A stretch of 64,000 bases of DNA, from contig OW204012.1 of the NCBI GenBank assembly GCA_934047225.1, positions 14,880,001 through 14,944,000 of the forward strand, given 5' to 3'. The translations under genes were made by a program, and so were the position numbers. Under the pieces are notes generated by a model. It did no database searches. It was not told the origin of the DNA and saw only the letters and a list, made by a program, of their open reading frames with translations. The stretch comes from Ypsolopha sequella. Its lineage: Eukaryota; Arthropoda; Insecta; Lepidoptera; Ypsolophidae. Positions 33,781 through 44,767 of the stretch are shown here, in pieces. How positions within the stretch are numbered: the stretch's first letter is position 1; every line of letters starts with the position of its first letter.

Positions 33781-33963
33781 AGGTTTTAATGAAGATCTAC
33801 TAGAAATTACTACTAGAATAATACTGAATAATGACAAATAATAATGACACAATAAGTACTCAAATAACAAAAAAAAACATACCTAAAATTAAAACTAAGT
33901 AATCCTATTACTTAGGAACAAAACTTAACACAAACTAATGACCTAAAAATTAATTATTATCAA

Positions 33964-35190
33964 ACGTAGTACGAGTACCGATTTTACCTTGCTACGCGTC
34001 CCCGTAGCACGAGTACAGATTTTCCCTTGCTACGCGTCCTTGTAGTATGAGTACCGATTTTACCTTGCCATGCATACTCGTAGCACAGGTACAGATTTTA
34101 CCTTTCAACACGTTCTCGTAGCACGAGTACAGATTTTACCTTGCTACACGTCCCTTTAGCACGAGTACAGATTTTTTCTTTCTGCACGTCCCCGTACCAT
34201 GAGTACAGATTTTACCTTGCTACACGTCCTCGTAGCACAAGTACAGATTTTACCTTTATACACGTCCTCGTAGCACAAGTACAGATTTTACCTTTCTACA
34301 CGTCCTCGTAGCACGAGTACAGATTTTCCCTTGCTACGCGTCCTTGTAGTATGAGTACCGATTTTGCCTTGCTACGCGTCCCCGTAGCACGAGTACAGAT
34401 TTTCCCTTGCTACGCGTCCTTGTAGTATGAGTACAGATTTTACCTTGCTACGCGTCCCCGTAGCACGAGTACAGATTTTCCCTTGCTACGCGTCCTTGTA
34501 GTATGAGTACCGATTTTACCTTGCCATGCATACTCGTAGCACGGGTACAGATTTTACCTTTCAACACGTTCTCGTAGCACGAGTACAGATTTTACCTTGC
34601 TACACGTCCCTTTAGCACGAGTACAGATTTTTTCTTTCTGCACGTCCCCGTACCATGAGTACAGATTTTACCTTGCTACACGTCCTCGTAGCACAAGTAC
34701 AGATTTTACCTTTCTACACGTCCCCCTAGCACGAGTACAGATTTTTTCTTTCTGCACGTCCCCGTACCATGAGTACAGATTTTACCTTGCTACACGTCCT
34801 CGTAGCACAAGTACAGATTTTACCTTTCTACACGTCCCCCTAGCACGAGTACAGATTTTTTCTTTCTGCACGTCCCCGTACCATGAGTACAGATTTTACC
34901 TTGCTACACGTCCTCGTAGCACAAGTACAGATTTTACCTTTCTACACGTCCCCCTAGCACGAGTACAGATTTTACCTTTCTACACGTCCCCCTAGCACGA
35001 GTACAGATTTTACCTTTCTACACGTCCCCCTAGCACGAGTACAGATTTTACCTTTCTACACGTCCCCGTAGCACGAGTATAGATTTTATCTTCCTACACG
35101 TCCCCGTAGCACGAGTACAGATTTTACCTTGCTACACGTCCTCGTAGCACGAGTAGAGATCTTACCTTGCTACGCCGTAGTACGGGTGCA
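33964..35190. repeat. 38-bp satellite with higher-order structure
   Basis: About 32 copies of a 38-base unit with core CACGAGTACAGATTTTACCT and TTGCTACACGTCC. Units vary by a few bases, and the variants recur in order: a 114-bp (three-unit) block repeats at 34627, 34741 and 34855, and a longer block of 12 units (456 bp) seen at 34171 recurs at 34627. A frame of 132 codons at 34597-34995 is a by-product and shows the same 38-residue periodicity. Confidence 0.95.
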
Positions 35191-35204
35191 CCTATCTTGA
35201 TTAA

Positions 35205-35619
35205 GAGGCTATCCAAATTTTATTTTTGTCACTGTCACTACAAGCGGAAAATTGCGCAGTGCGAGGGGGAGGATTCAGGGCAAAAGGAAAAAAGTTGGTT
35301 TTATATTTTTATTTAAAAAACTAAACTAGCTAGCAATATTTCCCAAATAAAAAAACCTAGATATTGTTGAAACCCATCTAATAAAATATGTGTGAGTTCT
35401 GTACATGGCTGCTATTCGTTAAACGAGGAGAAAAAGTGTGTTAGAAGACCTCATTTCAACAATTATTTCCATAGAGGAAAATTTATCCAAACATTTTTGT
35501 CAAAATCAAATCCCTAGATTATATAGTCAAGATGCATATACCAGAAACTGATTATAATTTTCCGTGTATTTCAGGAAATACACAGAAAAGAAACACCCGT
35601 ATTTTTTTCGCATATCGCC
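35205..35619. mobile_element. TTAA-flanked MITE, family C copy 2
   Basis: 415 bp between TTAA 35201-35204 (directly after the 38-bp satellite) and TTAA 35620-35623. It starts GAGGCTATCCAAATTTTATT and ends CGCATATCGCC, the complement of the family end GGCGATATGCG. Matches 39222-39636 in reverse orientation. Confidence 0.85.
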
Positions 35620-35785
35620 TTAAAGTCAAGCATCACGATTTATGTCAATTTGGTCCACAACTTGCGTCACATGAATGAATATTGTATGACGTTAGTACAA
35701 GTACATGCAAATTTAAGTAATTAAAAGAAGTATTGCATTATCAAGGGCGTTACCAGTTGGGCAGAGCAAATTGTTAATATAATTT

Positions 35786-36135
35786 TTAATGCAAGTGCTC
35801 GTAAAGGCCCACTTTTTATGCATCAAAACCGAACAGAAAGTCGATTTTTTTTAAATTCATTTACGAGAAGATGGAAAACCTGCAACCTTTACTGTGTACC
35901 ATAGACGTTATACTTTTTTTTTCCACTGTTTAACGGCTCTGGATACAGTCCTCTTAAGCCAATCATAATTTAAAGTTCACAAGATTATATTTGTTTTATT
36001 TCCTCACACTATGCATTGAAAAATGTAGTATGATACACGGGCATAAGAGCAATAAATTACTCGGTTACGTTTAAAACACTCGCTACGCTTCGTCATTTAT
36101 TCCTTTTCGCCCTTATAGCATAAACTACTATTGTG
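35786..36135. repeat. Dispersed repeat family G, copy 2
   Basis: Same orientation and order of words as 22254-22605, with an added CACTCGCTACGCTTCGTCAT segment near 36077 and without the ATT microsatellite. Non-coding. Confidence 0.75.
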
Positions 36136-36165
36136 GAATTGTACAAGTTTTCTTATCACAATATT

Positions 36166-36208
36166 ATATTGCATTTCTAAAGTAGTTTCTACTTTAAAAA
36201 TGCAATAT
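36166..36208. repeat. 20-bp hairpin with 3-base loop
   Basis: ATATTGCATTTCTAAAGTAG and CTACTTTAAAAATGCAATAT are reverse complements with one mismatch, separated by three bases. Confidence 0.8.
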
Positions 36209-36552
36209 AACTTTAGAATCAGACTTGTGCTTTCTTCAATTCAATAGATATGAACTACTTGCGAGAACAAAGGCTGCGTCTAACTCCACCTCTGGCGTCG
36301 GACAATTCCGCCCACACCGTGGAATCTCATAACCGCCCAAGGCTCAAAGGAGCCTGGCTCGGGGCGCCTTTGAAACGTTCTCATAAAGTGTAGGAATCAG
36401 TTTAAACTGTGTTATTTAATATGGTGCAAGTGGGAGGTAGAGATCGAGCGTCTCGAATAAGAAAAGTTTACCATTTAAGTTTTAAATGCGATCTCAGATT
36501 GACTGATGCTACTTGAGTTTTTAGGGTTCCGTACCAACGTAACCAACGGGAC
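36209..36552. other. Unassigned, partly GC-rich DNA
   Basis: Includes CACCTCTGGCGTCGGACAAT and a GGCTC-rich patch, with no gene or bounded repeat. Confidence 0.35.
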
Positions 36553-37172
36553 TGGCAAAGACCTTATTTGCTTTTGATAGAGGCAATTATATGTTGGCTC
36601 ATTGGCCTGTTTTTCTTGGACGTGTAATACTAATGATCACGCAGCGAAACAGCAAATTGGTGTGTTTTTAGCTAATACTGAAATATTTTGAAGGGTACAA
36701 AATATTAGGTTTAAGTAGAATCCCTTCATATTTTTATTACCTATTTTATGGAAAAAAAATCAAGTTGATCTCTTAACCGCGTTCTTGAAACGAAAGTCTG
36801 AAAACCAAAAAACAAAGAGTGGAAATCTTTTTTTTTTTTTTTGATAAAACACATTGTTCATAAATTATTATTACATACGGCTTGAACACTCACGTGTGAT
36901 TGTTGTTGACTATATGCCAACCGTTTCACCGATACAATTTCGGCATTATCAAGGAGAGTGTCGTTCTTAAGACGACGACGCGGCGTTCACCGTCGTTGTC
37001 AAAGGGGCACTGGCAGCCGCCGATCGGCGAGCTGTACATTGTTTATAAGTAAAATCCTTAGATAAAATATCAATAAATCAAATGAATTTTTTCAACACAA
37101 GGAGAGTCCGAATTTCTTCAAACGAATCCTCTAAATTCTGGCGTTGTTCATGCTCTAGGCTCATGTACAGTC
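36553..37172. mobile_element. TTAA-flanked MITE, family E copy 1 with insert
   Basis: Similar to 46401-46903 and 49733-50163 (words GGCAAAGACCTTATTTGCTT, GTTGATCTCTTAACC, AAGGAGAGTCCGAATTTCTT). It ends GGCTCATGTACAGTC before TTAA 37173-37176. Between about 36845 and 37032 it has a segment missing from the other copies, with GACGACGACGCGGCGTTCAC and a hammerhead-like core (36923-36953, minus strand). The left end is truncated. Confidence 0.65.
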
Positions 37173-37176
37173 TTAA

Positions 37177-37530
37177 GTTATATCAAAGTCATCGTGAGCT
37201 CTTTAAGGCCCGCTGGAGGGCATAATAAAACAAAGCTACTTACTAAGTAGCTTTAAATACATAATATAATATTGAATAAAAAATAAATAAGGAAGTAAAA
37301 AGAAACAAAAACAAATAAAAGTAAAGTTCTTTATTCCATTAGGATAGTTAAATAACTCTTTTGAACGTCGTTCAAAGGGCCAAGGAGACCCTTGAGCTTG
37401 CGGCCTCCGGGGCACTGCATCGCCCTTCGATAGCTACGCCACTGTGTGTACGGAACCCTAAAAACAGATACACAGACAGATTCGAGTTTGGAAAAAAATT
37501 GCTTTTTTATAAGTATTGTTAAATGGCAAG
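37177..37530. other. Unassigned DNA
   Basis: Contains AGCTACTTACTAAGTAGCTT, a short palindrome near 37235, and no supported gene. Confidence 0.4.
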
Positions 37531-37534
37531 TTAA

Positions 37535-37952
37535 GGCGATATGCAAAAGTTTTAGCGTCCCTTTTACTCCATATGCGAAAAAATCTTAAGTGCGAGAGGG
37601 ACGGATTCGTGGAAAAGTAGCAAAAATTCGGTTTTTTATTAATATAAAATGTACTAAAATTGCTATCAAAACTTCGTTTAAGCAGGTCCTAGATACCGTT
37701 AAAACCCATCTAATAAAATACAGTTGCAGTCTATATGTCTTTCTAAATTGTCAAACCAGGAGAATTGGTGTCGAAAAGGACCTCATTTCAATAAATATTT
37801 CTATCGAGCCGAATTTTTCCAATCGCGTTTCTGTTTTAACAGATCCCTAGAAAAATAATCCAAAAATAAAATACAATTTTATCAAAATAATACATTATTT
37901 ACTGAAGTAGATATGCAAGTCCTTAAAGTGTCGTTTTTTTTTCCGTAGCGCC
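37535..37952. mobile_element. TTAA-flanked MITE, family C copy 3
   Basis: 418 bp between TTAA 37531-37534 and 37953-37956. It starts GGCGATATGCAAAAGTTTTA and ends GTAGCGCC. The first third matches 13095-13508 in reverse. It has the family's GAGAGGGACGGATTCGTGGA and a GAACCTATC-free interior with no coding capacity. Confidence 0.82.
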
Positions 37953-38130
37953 TTAATGCGCGTACAATTCATACGTAGATCGTATGAAATACTATAAAAC
38001 TATTTTTATCAAAATATTTAATATACACCGTTCCATAGCGATGACAAAAAAGAACGTTAAAAATCTAATCTAAAAGTTAAAATAGTTGCAACATAACGCA
38101 GCGAGAATTGGCGCTGGTTGGAATTAGAAT

Positions 38131-38815
38131 TTGTTCATCGTTCGACACGTGAACCAATCAACTGTAACGAGTTATTGGAAACTAACGTAAAATTGTTCAT
38201 CGTTCGACACGTGAACCAATCAACTGTAACGAGTTATTGGAAACTAACGTAAAATTGTTCATCGTTCGACACGTGAACCAATCAACTGTAACGAGTTATT
38301 GGAAACTAACGTAAAATTGTTCATCGTTCGACACGTGAACCAATCAACTGTAACGAGTTATTGGAAACTAACGTAAAATTGTTCATCGTTCGACACGTGA
38401 ACCAATCAACTGTAACGAGTTATTGGAAACTAACGTAAAATTGTTCATCGTTCGACACGTGAACCAATCAACTGTAACGAGTTATTGGAAACTAACGTAA
38501 AATTGTTCATCGTTCGACACGTGAACCAATCAACTGTAACGAGTTATTGGAAACTAACGTAAAATTGTTCATCGTTCGACACGTGAACCAATCAACTGTA
38601 ACGAGTTATTGGAAACTAACGTAAAATTGTTCATCGTTCGACACGTGAACCAATCAACTGTAACGAGTTATTGGAAACTAACGTAAAATTGTTCATCGTT
38701 CGACACGTGAACCAATCAACTGTAACGAGTTATTGGAAACTAACGTAAAATTGTTCATCGTTCGACACGTGAACCAATCAACTGTAACGAGTTATTGGAA
38801 ACTAACGTAAAATTG
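38131..38815. repeat. 62-bp tandem array with one CACGTG per unit
   Basis: Eleven copies of a 62-base unit (TTGTTCATCGTTCGACACGT, then GAACCAATCAACTGTAACGA and a shared tail), apparently identical. Each unit holds CACGTG, a canonical E-box palindrome, and CCAAT. Whether any factor binds is unknown; the repetition may be incidental. Confidence 0.95.
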
Positions 38816-38940
38816 CAAATGAAAATGAGAAAAAAAAGTAAACCTTTTCTCTACTCACATACAACCTGAAAACTGATTATTACATTATCATATTATAACT
38901 AAGATATATCTACGTATATATACGTATATAATATAATATC

Positions 38941-39166
38941 TACAACGTGTAACAAAAAGGTGTTACCATATTTGAAGAGCTTATTCAGTTAATGGTATAG
39001 AACAACTTTTACTATGGAACAAAACCTGTATTTCGAAAAAAAAAATGTATGGAAGGGCAGATTTCTTTTTTGAGATTTCAGGGTTGGCTCCATAGTAAAA
39101 GTTGTTCTACACTATTTACTGAATAAGCTTTTCAAATATGGTTACATCTTTCTCTTACACCTTGTA
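38941..39166. mobile_element. MITE with ~100-bp inverted repeats, copy 2
   Basis: The copy of the element at 27062-27327, here 226 bp, with an internal deletion after the left arm. Ends TACAACGTGTAACAAAAAGG and, read inward from the right, TACAAGGTGTAAGAGAAAGA. Confidence 0.85.
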
Positions 39167-39221
39167 TAAGCCGCTTGAGTACCAATCACAAGCAACGACG
39201 AGAAAAGAAGGCATGGCTTAA

Positions 39222-39636
39222 GGCGATATGCGAAAAAATACGGGTGTTTCTTTTCTGTGTATTTCATGAAATACATGGAAAATTTTAATAAATTTCTGGC
39301 ATTTACATTTTGACTATATAATCTAGGGTTTTATAATTGGAAAACATGTTTGGATAAATTTTCCTCGATAGAAATAATTGTTGAAGTGAGGTCTTCAAAC
39401 ACACTTTTTCTCCTCGTTTGACGAATAAGAACCATAAACAGAACTCAAACATATTTTAAAAGGTGTGTTTCAATAATATCTAGAGATTTGATATTTGAAA
39501 TTTTGATAGCTATTTTAGTTTTTTTAATAAAAATATAAAACCAACTTTTTTCCCTTTTACCCTGAATCCGCACCTCTTGCACTGCGCGATTTTTTGCTTG
39601 GAGTGACAGTGACAAAAATAAAATTCGCATACTCTC
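39222..39636. mobile_element. TTAA-flanked MITE, family C copy 4
   Basis: 415 bp starting GGCGATATGCGAAAAAATAC after TTAA 39218-39221 and ending AATTCGCATACTCTC before ATAA, a one-base decay of TTAA. It aligns over its whole length to 35205-35619 in the other orientation. Confidence 0.87.
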
Positions 39637-39681
39637 ATAAGAAATCAAAACACACCCTCTTTTCTCGTTCTCGCTTCAGGC

Positions 39682-39842
39682 CCCGTAGCATAATGTTTAA
39701 TCGCGTGCGACGCAACTAGTTGAGTCACAGGTGCGAGGAGCGTGGCACGATGTTTTTGCGATTAAACAGTATGTCACGCTCCTCGCACCTATGATTCAAC
39801 TAAGTAAGTCGCGTCGCGCGTGGTTAAACATTATGCTACGGG
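39682..39842. mobile_element. 161-bp palindromic MITE, copy 1
   Basis: Two arms of about 75 bases meet around TTTTTGCGATTAAACAG. The outer ends are CCCGTAGCATAATG and CATTATGCTACGGG. The inner part holds GTGCGAGGAGCGTG and its complement. A second, shorter copy is at 62846-62970. Confidence 0.88.
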
Positions 39843-39939
39843 ACCTGATTGATCTCAGGCATGTACATACTAATTCCATGGTCTCAGATAGCAATACCGT
39901 AACAAGTAATCTGATTCAAATTTTTCGTGAAATCGTTAA

Positions 39940-40789
39940 TTTTATTTATTTATTTACACACATACAGTTGCACAAACATGTCTCAAATATACACCACTTA
40001 AACCCTTAGGGGTTTGTTTGCGGTGCTATTTCAATCTACCACATCAGTAAATTGATTAATCTAAGTTAATACATAGTTAAGTTTTATGTTAAATTAAATG
40101 TTCATAATATGATTTTATCTTAGCGGGTAGGTTTTAAAAGGTAAAATTACATTTTGATTTCTACTACAAATCCACAAACATATCCGTGGCATCACGATGT
40201 TCCATGATGTTTTAATATTAGAGCGCATTATTGATTGTGATGTATCCACCGACAAGTTTGTAGTCTTACAAAGGAAGGTGGAAAATCAAATACAATAGGA
40301 GCGTCAATTGTAACCGAAACAAGTTATTTTATGTTTGATGAATGATCTACAGGCTGTTTGTTACCTTAAAAATATTTAAATAAAAATTTTAATTGAAAAT
40401 CTACTTCAGACTTCTAATTGATTTTCTCTCGAGTATAAATTTCGAAATTTGGTTGTTTTTTTCTTTATAAAATTTGTTTGAATGATAAATTTTCACTTAA
40501 AAGCCAATTAAGTATTTAATGAAAACTCAATTTTTCGAGCGTGATATTTCGGTTGTAACAGCCACGGAACCCGCTATGAAACGTTCAGTTCTACTTAATG
40601 CAAAATGAGGTGCCCGATCTTAGGTCACGTATGCCCTTAACCTAAAGGCGAAGTAACTACTTGAACAAAACTAGTTTCATTAATCAAATTCAATTTAATA
40701 ATTTAATATGTTTATTTCAGACAAATGTCTTTTCAGACAAATTTAATTTAATTGATATGTTATAATAATAATCCAAACTACATTTCAAT
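39940..40789. other. Long stretch without recognisable genes
   Basis: Begins with (TTTA)n followed by CACACATACA, possibly a minus-strand LINE 3' end. The rest is AT-rich with no supported frame or repeat. Confidence 0.4.
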
Positions 40790-41240
40790 ATATATATTGA
40801 CAATATTATTGCCAGAGCCTATAAAAACTTAGGTCTAATACTTAGACTTTCAAGGCCCTTCAAACGTGCTGCAACTTTTAAAACATTGTTTTATGCATAC
40901 GTTCGTAGTATTTTGGAATTTGGTTGCGTCATATGGAACCCTCAATACGCAGTCCACATATCACAGAATATCACTTGAGTATCGAACAAGAAACTTTTTT
41001 CAAGGCTATGAGAGGGCGTCTAAACGCCATAGTATTCCATCCTTGCAAAGTAGACGCAAGTACCTTGATTATTTATTTCTTTTCAAAATTATTAACAATA
41101 GAATTGATTCCGATGCATTACTAGAAAAAGTAACATTTAAAATTCCTCGTGCCTCTTCACGTTCAAAAGATACTTTTTATTTACACTTCTGCTCAACAAA
41201 TTATGCAAAAAATACTTTTTTCCGACGTGCTTCTAACACG
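40790..41240 (+). pseudogene. LINE reverse transcriptase C-terminal remnant
   Basis: The first frame gives ARAYKNLGLILRLSRPFKRA and AYVRSILEFGCVIWNPQYAV, the conserved region after the reverse transcriptase of Jockey/CR1-type LINEs. Near 40975 the frame is broken, and the continuation in a second frame gives SRRKYLDYLFLFKIINNRID and a tail ending FFRRASNTY at the mariner border. At least one frameshift; the catalytic domain is missing. Confidence 0.75.
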
Positions 41241-41242
41241 TA

Positions 41243-42535
41243 CATAGGGCGGCTGAAATGTAATCTCCTTGGTCAGGAATATATACAAAAATAATGCTGG
41301 CTGGTATGGATTTATATTCGTTTGTTATTCTATTTTCAAAATGTATTACATTCATTTGTTTATTGCATCACGTTTATTTGTCTCCTACAATTGTTTCGAA
41401 CATGTCGGTAGAAAAAGTGAAAATGGATAAAATTGAGCCGCGTGCGGTGATTAAGTTTTTGACTAAATAAGGGAATACGCCTTCGGAGATCAGACAGCGT
41501 ATGTTACGTGTGTTTGGCAGTTCGTGTTCTTCCGAATTTGTTATAAAGTTTTGGTCAAGGCAGTTTAAATTAGGTCGTGAGAGCCTCGAAGTTGATCCTC
41601 GTAGCGGAAGACCAGTTTCAGCCGTCACCGATGAAAATGTAGCCAGGGTGAAAAAAATTATATTAGAGGACCGACGAGTGAAGCAGTGGGAGATAGCTAG
41701 AGATGTGGGCGTTAGTAAAGAGCGAGTCAATGAACTAATTCATGAGCATTTGAACATGTCCAAGGTTAGTGCACGTTGGGTCCCTAGAATGTTGACTGCA
41801 TTTGACATGGAGAGGCGTGTCAAATGTTGCGAAGAGTTTTTGGACATGAGTCGAGGGAAAGAGGAAGAAATAATTTCTAGAATTGTAACATGTGATGAGA
41901 CTTGGATTCGACAATGGGACCCGGAAAGTAAGCAAGTGTCGTTACAGTGGAAATTTAAGGATGAGAAGCCGCCTCGGAAATTCAAGGTCTGTCCATCGGC
42001 CGGTAAACTTATGGCTACAATCTTTTGGGACACAGAAGGGATTTTGCTCATAGATTATTTACCGAAGAAAACTACAATGAATGCTGATTATTACTCAAAC
42101 TTATTATATCAACTAAGAGAGACAATAAAAGAAAAACGGCGAGGTAAACTAAGCAAAGGAATTCTGATTTTGCACGATAACGCACCAGTGCATACCGCAC
42201 GCACAACAAAGCTAGCAATTAAAGACAATGGCTTCGAAATCATTGACCACCCCCCTTATAGTCGAGATCTAGCCCCCTGTGACTATTTTCTGTTTAGACT
42301 TCTCAAGAAAGACCTCAGGGGACGAAGGTTTATGACCGATGACGAAATGAAGGCAGCGGTTTCTGACTATTTTGACGACAAACCGAAAAATATTTTTTTA
42401 ATGGCTTAAATTCAATATTTGAAAAATTTAATAAGTGCATTTTATTAGCAGGGGACTATATAGAAAAATAAAAATAAACTATCCAGTTACGTCTTTTCTT
42501 TCATAGTTAGGTAGATTACTTTTCAGCCTCCCTCG
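41243..42535 (+). mobile_element. Mariner transposon, nearly intact
   Basis: 1293 bp with TA at 41241-41242 and 42536-42537. The terminal inverted repeats are imperfect: the left reads AGGGCGGCTGAAATGTAATC and the right, inward, GAGGGAGGCTGAAAAGTAAT. It carries one transposase frame with a D,D34D triad and two small lesions. It is inserted in a LINE remnant. Length and structure are those of a standard Tc1/mariner element. Confidence 0.93.
41402..42471 (+). pseudogene. Mariner transposase, one stop and one frameshift
   Basis: The start is ATG 41402-41404 (MSVEKVKMDK). An in-frame TAA at 41468-41470 interrupts after 22 codons. From there to about 42400 the frame is open, with the paired helix-turn-helix (SGRPVSAVTDENVARVKKII) and the catalytic Asp residues at VTCDETW, LHDNAPVH and SRDLAPCDYF. 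The last two are spaced as in D,D34D mariners. A one-base slip in a T run near 42400 puts the conserved tail (NGLNSIFEKF to GDYIEK, stop 42469-42471) in another frame. As found, it cannot make a full-length enzyme, although the catalytic core is preserved. Confidence 0.92.
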
Positions 42536-42902
42536 TATAACACATGTCTAAGCGATATAGATATCTTTACATTATCCTTATCTGGTTATAAACATAAAGT
42601 TGGAGAAGCTTTATTCTATTAATGTATGAATGTGTTCTTTGCATTTTTTTATTTTTGTATGTTTATTATTGTTAAACTACTATTATTATATAAGTAATTA
42701 ATTTATGTACAGTTAATATTGCTTGTTCATTAATATTTAGCATATTTTTAGTTTATTCCGTCTTGTTTAATTGTGTTCGAAATGTTTCAATAAGTGTTTC
42801 ACTTTTATGGGACTTTAGGTCTGTTTGTTATTGTCTATTTATTTATTATTATACGTAAATGACTGTTTGTTTCCTAAAAAAAATAAAATAAAAAATAAAA
42901 TG

Positions 42903-43172
42903 TTAGTAGACCGGGTACAAAATTCTTAATTAATTATAGTATAGTATGGAGCTGCTGCATCCATCTCCGTAAGAGAGGAGAGTCCCACCGATCTGAAAAT
43001 ACCTTCAGAATGCCGTTGGTGCTACCGCGAAGGTAGGCAAGTGCAGAGGCTTTCTCATGATCGCGGCGAAGCCATCGTTCGTCAACTCCGCAAACATTTC
43101 TGACGCGCTACACCACCACGGCAGCCCCAATGAATGTAGAATGTCTGACAGTAGGCTTTTAAAAGCGTGACT
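42903..43172. other. Spacer, nothing recognised
   Basis: Moderately GC-rich (CTACCGCGAAGGTAGGCAAG), no frame longer than a few dozen codons and no repeat that I can match. Confidence 0.35.
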
Positions 43173-43176
43173 TTAA

Positions 43177-43660
43177 GGCGTATGACCACGCTAAATAAGC
43201 AACTTGATGTGTGTCGGTACAAATATCAACGGAAACGACATTGAAATAATGCTCATTTCAGCGTGCCTTGAAAAGTGGCTGTTACGACAACAACTGCGTC
43301 ACCGGCTAGCGCAAAATAGGAGAAAATAATACTTTTCACATAGACGCCATGAACGGAAAAAAAAATTGTACTTGAATTTTTAGATCTAAAAATTTCCTAT
43401 AATTTGGTGAAATAATAATTAATACGTTTTAGGCGTTTGGAAGGAGTAAGAGAATTCTTGTGTTAATCATGTGAAACTTTCGATGACTTTAAATTTTTTT
43501 TGTCAAAACTTACAATAGAAAAACAGTTTATGAAACTTAAAATTTATTTTTGACTCTATAATGCCTATCATATATTTTTATGAAACTTTTTGGACCACCC
43601 GTGTGGGAGGAGTAGGCCTTCAAAGACAGGTCCAAATTGCAGTTGGCGTATCCATTCGCC
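43177..43660. mobile_element. TTAA-flanked MITE, family B copy 1
   Basis: 484 bp between TTAA 43173-43176 and 43661-43664. It starts GGCGTATGACCACGCTAAAT and, read inward from the right, GGCGAATGGATACGCCAACT. Copies at 58432-58914 and 61928-62407 share the interior (AATCATGTGAAACTTTCGAT, GTAGGCCTTCAAAGACAGGT). Non-coding. Confidence 0.9.
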
Positions 43661-43664
43661 TTAA

Positions 43665-44034
43665 CAGGTGTTGTACAACGCGAGAACCTGCGAGCCAGCA
43701 TGTTACATCGGACAGCCAGCGACCTACATTACCTTTAATGTCACAGTTGTCTTTGAGGTCTTCGGTGACCCGGTGGCCCAGACATTTAAATTTAAAATAA
43801 AGTTTATTGCTTTTTTAACACGCCAGTTAGAACTGCAATGCAAACGTATTTTCATTTTGACAATAGCTGACCCCGTTATGCGAAAAGCACGCGTTTGTAC
43901 CAGAGTAAAAATACTCGTATATCGAGTAGTGAATCTTAGAAAATCGCTCTGTTTTAAACTCACGCACACAGATGCGTGCTCTACACGCCGTCTAAGCGAA
44001 GTTCGGGGGAGTCTCCACAAGATTCAAATTCAAT
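43665..44034. other. Unassigned DNA
   Basis: Overlapping open frames on both strands (up to 126 codons) show no domain that I recognise and shadow each other; probably repeat DNA. Confidence 0.35.
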
Positions 44035-44115
44035 TCAAATTCAAATAGTTTATTTTGCAAAATAGGTCAAATTCTTTTTACAAGTCAAATTTAATCGTAT
44101 AAAAATACATGTAAT
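44035..44115 (-). mobile_element. LINE 3' terminus
   Basis: Read on the minus strand, AATAAACTATTTGAATTTGA is followed by TTGAATTTGAATC, a polyadenylation-like signal plus a TTTGAA repeat tail, as in CR1-type LINEs of Lepidoptera. No coding part is attached. Confidence 0.5.
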
Positions 44116-44157
44116 CATCACTACATCATTATCACTATTATCATCAGTACATAATAT

Positions 44158-44767
44158 AAAACAAAGTCGCTTCCCGCTGTCTGTCTGTCCCTATGTATGC
44201 TTAGATCTTTAAAACTACGCAACGGATTTTGATGCGGTTTTTTTACTAGATAGAATGATTCAAGAGAAAGGTTTATATGTATAATACATGCATAATATAG
44301 TAGAGAAACACTGATAATTTTAGAGGTTTCTAATGCGATGTCGTAAATAAACACATTTTTTGCGCTTACATTGCAAATGCTGGCTAAACCCTACGAAATA
44401 GATCAAAATAATGTACTACAGTATTGTACACCTTAAAAAGTTCTACAAAAAAATATGGAATGGTGTATCTTTTAGAGATAATCCACAATAACAATAATAA
44501 TCCTTTACTTTTTACGAGAAATAATGGCTTATTTACGAAGCGCTTTAAAGCAATACAGCATTAATCCTTATCCAATTAAGTACCTTAAATATATTGTGCA
44601 TTTAATATAGATCAATATGGCCCTTTCTTTACAGCATGTAATTTAAATGAATTTTTCAGGGACATAGCGGTTGCGGCGGTACCGGCCGGGGGCCGGCGGC
44701 GCGAGCCTATGAATAGTATATTTAGTATCAGCATTGCACCCGTGCGAAACCGGGGCGGATCGCTAGT
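44158..44767 (+). mobile_element. Non-autonomous Helitron, second group
   Basis: Starts with AAAGTCGCTTCCCGCTGTCT and CTACGCAACGGATTTTGATG, and ends CACCCGTGCGAAACCGGGGC, a GC hairpin, followed by CTAGT at 44763-44767. I know this start/end combination from lepidopteran Helitrons. A GC patch (CGGCCGGGGGCCGGCGGCGC at about 44683) lies before the end. Confidence 0.7.

Larger units (their letters stand above)
40790..42899 (+). mobile_element. Degenerate LINE 3' part split by mariner
   Basis: Coding remnant at 40790-41240 and 3' UTR at 42538-42899, which ends in an A-rich tail (AAAAAAAATAAAATAAAAAA near 42876). The two parts are separated by a 1.3-kb mariner. The original element was therefore already present, and decayed or decaying, when the mariner inserted. 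Confidence 0.7.

Noticed and set aside
34597..34995. 132-codon frame as a gene
   Set aside because: Composed wholly of the 38-bp satellite; its 38-residue period is three satellite units.
38131..38815. CRISPR array
   Set aside because: Units are contiguous identical tandem repeats without variable spacers, in a eukaryotic setting with no cas genes.
41243..41294. Last codons of the LINE frame at 40866-41294 as LINE protein
   Set aside because: They are translated from the mariner's left terminal repeat; LINE coding sequence stops at the TA at 41241.
43561..44048. Overlapping frames of 79-126 codons on both strands
   Set aside because: They shadow each other across a MITE end and unassigned DNA; no recognisable domain or conserved start.
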